Of a stretch of 7,941 nt of DNA, positions 1 through 6,513 are shown in pieces; position 1 is the first letter of the stretch, and each line of letters begins with the position of its first letter. Location of the stretch: NCBI GenBank assembly GCA_025361665.1, contig JANYKF010000184.1, forward strand, positions 1 through 7,941. Direction: 5' to 3'. This DNA is from Clostridiaceae bacterium. Lineage in GTDB: Bacteria; Bacillota; Clostridia; DSM-8532. The notes under the pieces were generated by a model. It saw only the letters and a program-made list of their open reading frames with translations, did not search any database and was not told where the DNA came from. A program made the translations under genes and the position numbers.

Positions 1-83
1 AGAAATGCTGAACACAAATATAACCAATTTCAGAAAAGAGGTGAAGAAATGCTGAACACAAATATAACCAATTTCAGAAAAGA
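1..83. repeat. 44-bp-period tandem duplication over the antitoxin start
   Basis: Bases 1-39 are repeated exactly at 45-83, with five bases (40-44) between the copies. Both copies contain the antitoxin ATG, at 5 and at 49. Because 44 is not a multiple of three, the first ATG opens only a 16-codon frame (5-55). It shares its first 11 residues with the antitoxin and ends at a TGA two bases past the true start. The GAGGTG ribosome binding site of the antitoxin (38-43) spans the copy junction. This may be a real slippage duplication or an artefact of a contig end, since it touches base 1. Confidence 0.9.
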
Positions 84-297
84 CATTTTCCATTTACTTG
101 AACAAACCATCAAGTATAATGAGCCTGTCAATATCAGTACAAAAGATGGGAATGCTGTTATTATCAGCGAGGAAGATTACAATGGCCTGATGGAAACAGT
201 GTACCTTTGCTCTATCCCAAATATGAAAGAGCGAATTCTAGAAGGAATGAAAACACCCATTTCCGAGTGCATACCCGAAAATGAGGTGAAATGGTAA
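49..297 (+). CDS. Type II antitoxin, Phd/YefM family
   Basis: An 82-residue protein with the look of YefM/Phd antitoxins. The N-terminal segment (about residues 1-50) would form the dimeric DNA-binding fold. It includes the family-typical start MLNTNITNFRK, the stretch NEPVNIST and the VIISEEDYNGLMET motif around residues 38-50. The C-terminal third, with KERILEGM and an acidic tail, would be the toxin-wrapping part. GAGGTG lies five bases before the ATG. The gene overlaps the downstream toxin frame, as usual for these modules. By family knowledge the antitoxin neutralises the YoeB-like RNase and represses its own promoter, which lies outside the window. The DNA is AT-rich (15 of 60 G+C at 61-120), unlike the sulfatase genes nearby, which suggests separate acquisition. 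Confidence 0.9.
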   Translation: MLNTNITNFRKDIFHLLEQTIKYNEPVNISTKDGNAVIISEEDYNGLMETVYLCSIPNMKERILEGMKTPISECIPENEVKW

Positions 298-560
298 TGT
301 ACTCGATCGTCTATGTTAAAAAAGCAGTAAAGGATATTCAAAGGCTAAAAGCAGCAAAACTTGATGCAAAGGCAAAAGCGCTCATAGACTTGATTCGAGA
401 GAGTCCTTTTCAATCGCCTCCCCCGTATGAAAAGTTGCAAGGTGACTTGTCAGGGACTTATTCCCGCAGGATCAATATCAAGCACAGGCTTGTATATGAA
501 GTTCTGGAGGAGGAGAAAACAGTGAAAATCCTCAGCATATGGACACATTATGATATTTAG
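297..560 (+). CDS. yoeB: Type II toxin, Txe/YoeB-family mRNA interferase
   Basis: An 87-residue RelE-superfamily toxin of the YoeB branch, close to the usual 84-85 residues. YoeB enzymes bind the ribosome and cleave mRNA at the A site. Compared from memory with E. coli YoeB, the catalytic residues are present: Glu45, Arg64 (in SRRINIKHRLVY) and the C-terminal His84-Tyr85. The LSGTYSRRI block matches the family LSG-x-x-SRRI motif. Two in-frame ATGs exist, at 291 and 297. I chose 297 because GAGGTG at 283-288 sits eight bases before it and only two before 291. With this start the antitoxin stop and toxin start overlap as TAATG, indicating translational coupling. The protein ends with two extra residues (Asp-Ile) after His-Tyr. 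It appears intact. Confidence 0.92.
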   Translation: MYSIVYVKKAVKDIQRLKAAKLDAKAKALIDLIRESPFQSPPPYEKLQGDLSGTYSRRINIKHRLVYEVLEEEKTVKILSIWTHYDI

Positions 561-590
561 CTATCACGCTGATACAGCGTTTATACAACC
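561..590 (+). terminator. Possible weak hairpin terminator after the toxin gene
   Basis: ACGCTG at 566-571 and CAGCGT at 575-580 form a perfect six-base-pair stem with a three-base loop. It starts six bases after the toxin stop and is followed by TTTATAC. The T-tract is short, so termination could be weak. It lies in the 62-bp gap between the toxin and the convergent sulfatase gene, where a terminator would be expected. Confidence 0.4.
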
Positions 591-622
591 TGCAATCATA
601 CATACCTTTCATCCCGCTGCAA

Positions 623-2170
623 TCAGGCGATTGCGATCCGGGGCATGGGCACAGGTTCCTTGGCCATTTCACCATAGAGAAATTTCAGCAGCAGGTCCGA
701 CTTGATCGAGGCATAATCCGGATGATTCCAATGGTTGACCAGTTCTCCCGAATCCGCTTCCAAATCGTACAACTCTCCATAGTCGCGCTGATAATGGATG
801 GTCATCTTATAGCGTTTGCTTATGTAGGTCCTCAAGTTCATGGTAGTCGGCTGGTGCCGGTTTTCCACGATCACATGGTCCCTGATCTCCAATGATTCTC
901 CGCGCCAGACGGCGCCTTCGTCCACTCCCTGCATGCTCCGGGGTATGGGCAGCCCCAGCATGCCGAGGAACGTCGGCGCCAGATCAACCGTGGATTGCAG
1001 CGCGTCGCATACCCTCCCTGCCGGAATGACCCCGGGGCATCGGATGATGAGAGGGACCCGAAGCAAGTCTTCATAATGATGGATGGCTTTCGCAGTCAGC
1101 CCGTGCTGTCCCCAGAAATCCCCATGATCCGATGTGAAGCAGACCAGTGTTTCTTCAGCAAGCCCGAGTGCTTCCACTTGATCCAGAATTTTTCCGATAT
1201 ATTTGTCCAGCATGGTCACCATGCCATACATGGCGGCGATGTTTTTCGCCTTGTCCGCTTGTGACTTCAGATGTGACCCGGCCCCGTGCATGCCGTTTCC
1301 ATCCGGCTCCGCATACTCTGAAAAGTCAGGATCCGATTTGAGCGCCTCCTTGAAATAGGGTGGTTTGTCATCGAACTCCCCCGGGGGATGCGATGGCACT
1401 GTGACCCCGGCCGGATCATACATGCTCGCATAGGGTTCCGGCACCATATATTCCGGATGCGGATCAAAAAAGCTGGCCCATAGGAAGAAAGGACGTCCCG
1501 ATCGGGCACAATCAGCCATCAAGGCGTTCGTCCGTTCGGCAATCCAGGCATTGTAGTGGATCTCCTCGGGAATTTCCCAAGCTTGCCCGCATGTTCTTTC
1601 ACGATGCGGGGAATCGGCATGGACATCGCCGGCCAGCCGGAAACCGGGTTCATTGGGCAGAAAAAAGTCACGCCAGTTCGGAAAACCCTTCTTTTCCATC
1701 CAAAGCGCATAATGTTGGCCTGCATGGCTCTCGTCCGTATGGTTGCGCGCAAGCTCCACATGTTCAAATCCATAGAAAGGACCAGAGAAGCTTCGCCAGA
1801 AATCCATGTCGTGCAGAACGGGATATGCCTCAATGGAAGAATATTCCGCGGTGGTCCTCAGGGGCTGGAAGTGAGCTTTGCCGATCAGTCCTGTGAAAAG
1901 GCCGTCCCGGTTCATGCAATCACCGATGGTGAGCGTATCTTCGGGCAGCTTGGTTCCCAGGCTGTAGGCGCCGTGACGGCTCGGATACAGGCCGGTAATC
2001 CAGCTGGCTCGTGTCGGGGTGCAGGTCGGGTTCACTGTATAGGCGCGGTGAAACGTCATCCCGCTCCTGGCCAATCGGTCCAGGTTGGGTGTTTTCACTT
2101 CGGGATTCAGGTATCCCAGCGTCATCCAATGCTGCTGATCGCTGGTGATGAAAAGAATGTTCTTCGGCAT
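623..2170 (-). CDS. Type I sulfatase (formylglycine-dependent, Cys-type), cytoplasmic
   Basis: A 515-residue alkaline-phosphatase-superfamily sulfatase that would hydrolyse a sulfate ester or sulfamate. The N-terminal metal site is SDQQ (Asp11, Gln12). The sulfatase signature is CTPTR with Cys50, the residue converted to formylglycine, followed by TGLYPSRHG. GKAH (Lys98, His100), DPH (Asp236, His238), TSDHGD (Asp348, His349) and Lys361 complete the expected active-site set. The C-terminal part has the usual YDLEADSGELVN block. The frame is open up to an ATG at 2230. I chose 2170 because AAGGAGG (2175-2181) is four bases upstream and the protein then begins at the conserved MPKNILFITSDQQ. No signal peptide is visible, so it should act in the cytoplasm and need an anaerobic maturase encoded elsewhere. 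DQ at the metal site and DPH resemble the choline-sulfatase/iduronate-sulfatase side of the family, but the substrate cannot be read. Divergent from the URO-D gene. Confidence 0.93.
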   Translation of the reverse strand: MPKNILFITSDQQHWMTLGYLNPEVKTPNLDRLARSGMTFHRAYTVNPTCTPTRASWITGLYPSRHGAYSLGTKLPEDTLTIGDCMNRDGLFTGLIGKAHFQPLRTTAEYSSIEAYPVLHDMDFWRSFSGPFYGFEHVELARNHTDESHAGQHYALWMEKKGFPNWRDFFLPNEPGFRLAGDVHADSPHRERTCGQAWEIPEEIHYNAWIAERTNALMADCARSGRPFFLWASFFDPHPEYMVPEPYASMYDPAGVTVPSHPPGEFDDKPPYFKEALKSDPDFSEYAEPDGNGMHGAGSHLKSQADKAKNIAAMYGMVTMLDKYIGKILDQVEALGLAEETLVCFTSDHGDFWGQHGLTAKAIHHYEDLLRVPLIIRCPGVIPAGRVCDALQSTVDLAPTFLGMLGLPIPRSMQGVDEGAVWRGESLEIRDHVIVENRHQPTTMNLRTYISKRYKMTIHYQRDYGELYDLEADSGELVNHWNHPDYASIKSDLLLKFLYGEMAKEPVPMPRIAIA

Positions 2171-2257
2171 GATGCCTCCTTGCCTGAAAACGCGGACTTG
2201 CCAGGGCCATGTCGTGACCGGCCAGTCCATGTTTATGCGGATATGTCTGCAGGACTG

Positions 2258-2286
2258 ATTGTATCATGTCAGGGGGTTGGCCTGAA
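2258..2286 (-). promoter_or_regulatory. Candidate promoter of the sulfatase gene
   Basis: On the minus strand TACAAT (2263-2258, one mismatch to TATAAT) is preceded by an extended -10 TGA (2266-2264). Seventeen bases upstream is TTCAGG (2286-2281), a weak -35. The predicted transcript start near 2251 leaves a leader of about 80 bases before the ATG at 2170. The -10 lies partly inside the left arm of the inverted repeat at 2261-2302. Confidence 0.5.
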
Positions 2287-2302
2287 ACTGACAATGTGAT
2301 AC
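2261..2302. promoter_or_regulatory. Inverted repeat in the divergent promoter region (candidate operator)
   Basis: GTATCATGTCAG at 2261-2272 pairs with CTGACA-atg-TGATAC at 2288-2302, a 12-bp dyad broken only by a three-base insertion in the right arm. The loop is 15 bases. A nested alternative, TCAGG (2269-2273) with CCTGA (2281-2285), is also present. The outer TGATAC arms fall on the extended -10 elements of both proposed divergent promoters, so one regulator bound here could control both genes. The dyad is seen directly; the regulatory role is inferred. Confidence 0.5.
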
Positions 2303-2305
2303 CAT
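2277..2305 (+). promoter_or_regulatory. Candidate promoter of the URO-D gene
   Basis: TTGGCC (2277-2282, four of six to TTGACA) is followed after 17 bases by TACCAT (2300-2305, four of six to TATAAT). A TGA (2297-2299) provides an extended -10. A transcript start near 2312 would leave about 37 bases of leader. The -35 overlaps that of the opposing sulfatase promoter. A small palindrome, CATGATTTCATG (2303-2314), overlaps the -10 and start region and could be another protein site. Confidence 0.4.
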
Positions 2306-2348
2306 GATTTCATGTCCTGAAGCGATTACCGATAAAGGGGGAACTTCC

Positions 2349-3473
2349 ATGTCAGCAATCAAGCCAATCCGTGCGAAATGGAAAAGTGAAATGACCGACC
2401 GCGAGCGTTTCAACAACCAGATGCACTACAAGCCCGTAGACCGGTGCTTCAACATGGAATTCGGCTACTGGGAAGAAAACTATGACAGCTGGGACATCTT
2501 CACCGTCAACGGGATCAAAAACGAACAGGACGCCAACCTATTTTTCAATTTTGACCGGATTGAAGGAATTGGCGGCAACACATGGATGCATCCCAGTTTT
2601 CCCAATACGGCCATTTCGGAAACCGAAACAACGCGAACGTTCATGAATGGGGACGGGCTTCTGGCAGAAGTCCCGAAAGATGGGCACGATACGATCCCGC
2701 ATTACATCAAGGCTTCCATCGTCACCCCGGACGACTGGATGAAATGCAAAAAAGAGCGTTTCAGAAGAGACGATCCCGCCCGCAAAATCGATGTCGGACA
2801 GCTGAGGGAGCAACATCCTCGAAATCGGGATTACCCACTGGGAGTCGGCTGTGGTTCCATGATTGGAAAAGTCAGGGACATGCTCACTTTTGAAGGGCTG
2901 GCCTATGCGGGCTATGATTATCCCGAGATGGTGGAGGACATGGTGGAAACCTGCTGTCTTCTTGTGGAAGACTCGCTGGACCAGCTCCTGCCTCATTTTG
3001 AATTTGACTATGCATCCGGATGGGAAGACATCTGTTTCAAAAACGGGCCCATCGTTTCGGTTCCTTTCTTCCGCGATGTGGTCATGCCCCGTTACAAGCG
3101 CATTCACAAAAAGCTTGCCAATGCGGGAATCGACCTCTGGTACATCGACTGCGACGGCGACGTCAGGCCAATTCTTCCCTATTTCATGGAAGGCGGCATC
3201 AACTGCCTGTTTCCATTTGAAGTCAATGGCTGCGCGCACCCGAAGGAACTCTTCGACCAATTCGGCAAAGAGCTGAGAATCATGGGCGGTGTTGATAAGA
3301 TTCAGTTGGGCGATGGGCGGAAAGCCATCAAAACATACATGGATTCCCTCGTCCCCCTGGTAGAAAGAGGCGGATACATCCCCTTCTGCGACCATCGCTG
3401 CCCGCCGAACGTGACAACACAGGACTACATTTATTACCTCGATCTGAAGGAAGAGATGTTTGGGATGAAATAG
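2349..3473 (+). CDS. Uroporphyrinogen decarboxylase (URO-D) superfamily protein, probable methyltransferase-type
   Basis: A 374-residue TIM-barrel protein of the URO-D superfamily, which holds haem-pathway HemE and the corrinoid:coenzyme M methyltransferases MtaA/MtbA/CmuA. Support: the MTDRERFNNQMHYKPVDR start (about residues 15-32), FDRIEGIGGN, the DGDVRPILP segment (269-277) followed by EGGINCLFPFEV, IMGGVDK, and the C-terminal GGYIPFCDHRCPPNV (341-355). The last two blocks are typical of catabolic URO-D paralogues, not HemE, so a haem role is unlikely. Where MtaA-type proteins carry His-x-Cys-Gly zinc ligands, this protein has Asp267-Cys268-Asp269-Gly270, with Cys347 and Cys351 near the distal ligand position. 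The frame is open from 2304. I chose 2349 because AAGGGGG (2335-2341) lies seven bases upstream. Divergent from a sulfatase, suggesting a shared pathway. Substrate unknown. Confidence 0.85.
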   Translation: MSAIKPIRAKWKSEMTDRERFNNQMHYKPVDRCFNMEFGYWEENYDSWDIFTVNGIKNEQDANLFFNFDRIEGIGGNTWMHPSFPNTAISETETTRTFMNGDGLLAEVPKDGHDTIPHYIKASIVTPDDWMKCKKERFRRDDPARKIDVGQLREQHPRNRDYPLGVGCGSMIGKVRDMLTFEGLAYAGYDYPEMVEDMVETCCLLVEDSLDQLLPHFEFDYASGWEDICFKNGPIVSVPFFRDVVMPRYKRIHKKLANAGIDLWYIDCDGDVRPILPYFMEGGINCLFPFEVNGCAHPKELFDQFGKELRIMGGVDKIQLGDGRKAIKTYMDSLVPLVERGGYIPFCDHRCPPNVTTQDYIYYLDLKEEMFGMK

Positions 3474-3511
3474 GGGTCGAGGGTACCGGATTGTCGCATG
3501 GAAGGCAGATC

Positions 3512-3568
3512 CAAAAAAAGGGGTTGTCTCAATAATCATATCGTGATTGAGGGGCAACCCCTCTTTTG
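3512..3568. terminator. Bidirectional hairpin terminator between convergent genes
   Basis: AGGGGTTG (3519-3526) pairs with CAACCCCT (3555-3562). Inner pairing extends it: TCAATAATCA on the left against TGATTGA on the right, with a small internal loop. On the minus strand the stem is followed by seven Ts (complement of 3513-3519), a strong intrinsic terminator for the URO-D-like gene that stops at 3569. On the plus strand it is followed by CTTTTG, a weaker terminator for the URO-D gene ending at 3473. Confidence 0.88.
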
Positions 3569-5011
3569 TTACGCATTTCTCACCATGTCCATGACGACCC
3601 GCTCCCATTCGAAGAGATTCTGCGGCCGCTTCGCACAGGTGCTGATGTCCTTCAGTACGATATCGCAGGAGCAGCCATTCCTCCGGCATGCATCCAGGAT
3701 GCGTCCGATTTCCTTTTGAAGTGCCTCCTTGTCCAGCAGGGGCACCGCGACGGAGGCGGGATTCGGTTTCGAGGCCAGGACATATTTTCCGCCAATCGCC
3801 TCGGCGGCCACATCCACATCCGCCCAGGGCGTGATGGATATCTTCCGGAGATTCGGGATCCGTGAAACGATGTCGATCTTCCGATCGAGCGGTTCACAGC
3901 ATCCGTAGTAGGCAAGGCCAAAGGTGCCGATTGTCTCGAGCATGTATTCGATGTCGAATTCATCGTGCATCGCCTTTGAAACGGATGCGAAAATCTGAGC
4001 CGTCCCGCGTCCCCAGATGTCTTTTCTGGTTGCGGGCCGGCTTTTCATCGCCTTGCCGGAGCTGCCATCAGACCTGTTGCCGGCCGTCTCTCCGTAGCCG
4101 CAGTCGGGCCTGTCTGCAGCTTCCTTGCCGGAGCTGCCATCAGACCTGTAGCCGGCCGTCTCTCCGTAGCTGCAGTCGGGCCTGTCTGCAGCTTCCTTGC
4201 CGGAGTTGCCGTCCACAAGCTTGTCTGTCAGCTCGTTGCCGGAACTCGCGCCCGCAAGACCTTCTGGCAGATCCCTGGTTCTGGCGGCAGTGCAGTGAAG
4301 ATCATAGGCACCCCTGTCCAGCAGACCAAGTGATTCAAGCTGTTCGAGTTCGGAAAGCCGGATGTCCGTCAATTTGCGGACCATCGCATGGGAGAATTCC
4401 GGCCGATCCGCCAGATCCACCAGGAGTTCCGTCACGCCGCGATACATGGCGATGTCATCCCATGTGTGGACATGAAAGACATCTGTCCCTCTCAGGCGAA
4501 CCGGTATGATATCTCCCAGAATCCCTCCGACAAGTTCAAAACGCCGCATGGACTCATCCCGATCATACGTCAGAACGGGAGCATGAAGCATTGCCAAATC
4601 CGACTCGGCTTTCAGCATATCATGATAACGATGGGAAACGATGTGATTGCCCTTGTCGGCCGCGAGGGTATCCTCTTCGACACGAATGCCATTCCCCGTG
4701 CTATGGATGACCTTCCGAACCGGGATATAGGGAGATGCAACCATGTCGGCAGGCATATGCCGGTTTTTAAAGAGATTGGTACGCAGGAACCGCTCGATTT
4801 CACGCAGATGCGGATCTTCGCATTGAAGCGAGAGCTCATCGGGAAAATCGAGTTCATGCCATGGGAGTTCGTCGATGAGGACGACCGGCCTGATCATTTT
4901 CAGGTCGTTCACGGCCTCGTGCAGGCGGAGATTTTCCTGATTCCTGTCCCCCATCGCCATCCTGTTGTATTCATGGGCAAGGGATCTCAAAATGATTTCA
5001 TCATGGTTCAT
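3569..5011 (-). CDS. URO-D-like protein with a tandem-repeat insertion
   Basis: A 480-residue protein. The flanks match, as I recall it, a family of about 400 residues annotated as URO-D-like or corrinoid-methyltransferase-related. The N-terminal part has VVLIDELPWHEL (43-54), CEDPHLREIE (64-73) and HMPADMV (85-91). The C-terminal part has KDIWGRGTAQIFASVS (330-345), YYGCCEPLDRKID (368-380), ISITPWADVDVAAEAIGG (391-408), SKPNPA (414-419) and DIVLKDIST (450-458). Cys371/Cys372 stand where MtaA-like proteins have their His-x-Cys-Gly metal motif. Between residues 251 and about 328 lies a polar insertion dominated by two near-identical 24-residue repeats. AGGAGG (5018-5023) is six bases before the ATG. 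It lies 81 bp downstream of the second sulfatase with no terminator between, so the two are probably co-transcribed. The chemistry is unknown. Confidence 0.8.
   Translation of the reverse strand: MNHDEIILRSLAHEYNRMAMGDRNQENLRLHEAVNDLKMIRPVVLIDELPWHELDFPDELSLQCEDPHLREIERFLRTNLFKNRHMPADMVASPYIPVRKVIHSTGNGIRVEEDTLAADKGNHIVSHRYHDMLKAESDLAMLHAPVLTYDRDESMRRFELVGGILGDIIPVRLRGTDVFHVHTWDDIAMYRGVTELLVDLADRPEFSHAMVRKLTDIRLSELEQLESLGLLDRGAYDLHCTAARTRDLPEGLAGASSGNELTDKLVDGNSGKEAADRPDCSYGETAGYRSDGSSGKEAADRPDCGYGETAGNRSDGSSGKAMKSRPATRKDIWGRGTAQIFASVSKAMHDEFDIEYMLETIGTFGLAYYGCCEPLDRKIDIVSRIPNLRKISITPWADVDVAAEAIGGKYVLASKPNPASVAVPLLDKEALQKEIGRILDACRRNGCSCDIVLKDISTCAKRPQNLFEWERVVMDMVRNA
4052..4216. repeat. 72-bp in-frame tandem repeat inside the URO-D-like gene
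   Basis: Two full 72-bp units (4052-4123 and 4124-4195) differ at only a few bases and are followed by a partial third copy (4196 to about 4216). A more degenerate echo (TTGCCGGAACT) occurs near 4233. Each unit encodes 24 residues beginning EAADRPDC and ending RSDGSSGK (residues 273-296 and 297-320). The frame is kept throughout. The repeat peptide is rich in Gly, Ser, Asp and Glu with one Cys per unit and looks disordered. Confidence 0.93.
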
Positions 5012-5092
5012 GACACGCCTCCTCGTTGATGCCAGCTTATTCCGATTGTCGTTTCAAACCCGGCTGCCGCTTTCAAAATGGCGGGACATCAC

Positions 5093-6451
5093 TCAGCCAG
5101 CATCCCCTTTGTCATACATGGCCAGCATATACGGATGGTCCGGATTGTAATGGGTCAGCGTATCCGGATGCGCCACCCGGCCGGCCGGCCTTCTGTTTTC
5201 ACCCGGCACACCGGCAACGGCATCTCCAATATCCTTGCGACATGCGTCAAGCAGTCTCTGCAGCCTTTCGACCACATCGGGATGAACCCGGGCAAGGTCC
5301 GTCTGCTCCCCAATGTCCTGCTCAAGGTCATACAATGCCGTCATGACCGTGTCTTCCTTGTGGACATGCAGTTTCCAGCGCCCTTCCCGGACGGCTTCGA
5401 GATTCTCCTTCATGTAATAGTAGAATATTCCTCTTCTGGAGCGCCCTTTTTCAAAAAGCAGCGGGCTCATGTCGACTCCGTCGATCGTCCTGTCCGTTGG
5501 AAGGATGGCCTGACCAAGGCGCAGGAATGTCGGATAGAAATCCATCGAACTTGCGATATCACGGAGGACTTGCCCGGCGGGAATCATGCCCGGCCAGCGC
5601 AGGATGCATGGCACGCGCTGACCGCCTTCCCAGGTGGTTCCCTTTTTCCCGCGAAGCGGCGTGTTGCTCCCTCCCCGGTCTCCTCGCGAGCCATTGTCCG
5701 AGGTAAAGACAACCAGCGTGTCTTCATCAAGATTCTGCCTTTTCAGCTCATCCAGCAGGACGCCTGCAGACCAGTCGACGCATTCGACGGCGGCACCGTA
5801 CTCACCGTTGATAGACTCCCTCTCGAATCTTTCCGGCGCATAATGCGGGAGGTGGACATGCATATGGGCCAAATACAGAAAAAACGGGTTCTCCCGATGG
5901 TCCCGGATGAACCGGACTGCCTGTTCGACATAACGCTCCGTCAGGGACCGCTGGTCCGGCTGCTCCTGGATGACTTCCTCATCCCGCATCAAGGGCAGGG
6001 GCGGCCTCTTGTCTTCGCGACCCGGCTGTCGTCCCATGTCGTTGCTGTATGGCAACCCGTAATAATGGTCGAACCCATGTCTTGTTGGCAGAAAGGCAGG
6101 TTGGTCACCACAATGCCACTTGCCAATCAGCATGGTATGGTATCCGGCGTCTCTCAACTGGGTGGCAATCGTTTTCTCATCCGGATGCAGGCCGATCCCC
6201 TGCCCGGGAAACAGCACCCATTCCCCGTCAAAGCTGCCGAATCCGATGCGGGGCGGATAACAGCCGGTCATCATGGCGCCCCTGGAGGGGGAACAGACGG
6301 GTGAAGCCATATAAAAATCAGTCAGGCGCATCCCCTCGGACGCCATGCGGTCGATGACCGGCGTCCGGTTGACTCGGGACCCATAGCACCCCAGATCCCC
6401 GTATCCCAAGTCGTCGCAGTTGATGAGGATGATGTTTGGCCTGCTTCGCAT
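5093..6451 (-). CDS. Arylsulfatase A-like type I sulfatase (Cys-type), cytoplasmic
   Basis: A 452-residue formylglycine sulfatase of the arylsulfatase A/GALNS type. The N-terminus RPNIILINCDDLGYGDLGCYG holds the metal-binding Asp13-Asp14. The signature CSPSR has Cys53 as the formylglycine precursor, followed by GAMMTGCYPPRIG. GKWHCG (Lys111, His113), a His-rich AHMHVHLPH (196-204), TSDNG (Asp252, Asn253) and RGKKGTTWEGG (Lys269) complete the active site. The C-terminal block ALYDLEQDIGEQTDLA is typical. There is no signal peptide, so it should act on an imported substrate in the cytoplasm. AGGAGG (6458-6463) sits six bases before the ATG. It is first in a likely two-gene operon with the URO-D-like gene. 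It is only distantly similar to the other sulfatase here (DDLGYGD against SDQQHWM), so the two are not recent duplicates. Substrate not identifiable from sequence. Confidence 0.94.
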   Translation of the reverse strand: MRSRPNIILINCDDLGYGDLGCYGSRVNRTPVIDRMASEGMRLTDFYMASPVCSPSRGAMMTGCYPPRIGFGSFDGEWVLFPGQGIGLHPDEKTIATQLRDAGYHTMLIGKWHCGDQPAFLPTRHGFDHYYGLPYSNDMGRQPGREDKRPPLPLMRDEEVIQEQPDQRSLTERYVEQAVRFIRDHRENPFFLYLAHMHVHLPHYAPERFERESINGEYGAAVECVDWSAGVLLDELKRQNLDEDTLVVFTSDNGSRGDRGGSNTPLRGKKGTTWEGGQRVPCILRWPGMIPAGQVLRDIASSMDFYPTFLRLGQAILPTDRTIDGVDMSPLLFEKGRSRRGIFYYYMKENLEAVREGRWKLHVHKEDTVMTALYDLEQDIGEQTDLARVHPDVVERLQRLLDACRKDIGDAVAGVPGENRRPAGRVAHPDTLTHYNPDHPYMLAMYDKGDAG

Positions 6452-6479
6452 GTGGAGCCTCCTGATTCATTCCATGATG

Positions 6480-6509
6480 ATAATCGTTGCGAAAAGCTTA
6501 CGAATTCAA
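6480..6509 (-). promoter_or_regulatory. Weak candidate promoter of the second sulfatase operon
   Basis: On the minus strand TTGAAT (6509-6504, four of six to TTGACA) is followed after 18 bases by GATTAT (6485-6480, four of six to TATAAT). The match is modest. Its interest is that the 23-bp repeat array begins only a few bases upstream of the -35, where activator sites usually sit. Confidence 0.3.
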
Positions 6510-6513
6510 ATCC

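Noticed and set aside
2171..2230. N-terminal extension of the first sulfatase (start at 2230)
   Set aside because: An AAGGAGG site directly precedes the ATG at 2170, the protein then starts at the conserved family N-terminus, and the 20 extra residues do not form a signal peptide.
1556..2299. 247-codon plus-strand frame
   Set aside because: Antisense to the first sulfatase, which has full catalytic motifs; no recognisable product.
2538..3689. 383-codon open frame on the minus strand
   Set aside because: It is antisense to the URO-D gene and crosses the convergent terminator and the end of the next gene. No family resemblance is visible.
3862..4509. 215-codon plus-strand frame with repeated Cys/Arg-rich peptide
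   Set aside because: The peptide repeats only reflect the 72-bp repeat read on the wrong strand of the URO-D-like gene.
5078..6304. 408-codon open frame on the plus strand
   Set aside because: It lies antisense to the arylsulfatase gene, whose active-site motifs are all intact; it has no recognisable domain. It is a by-product of GC-rich codon use.
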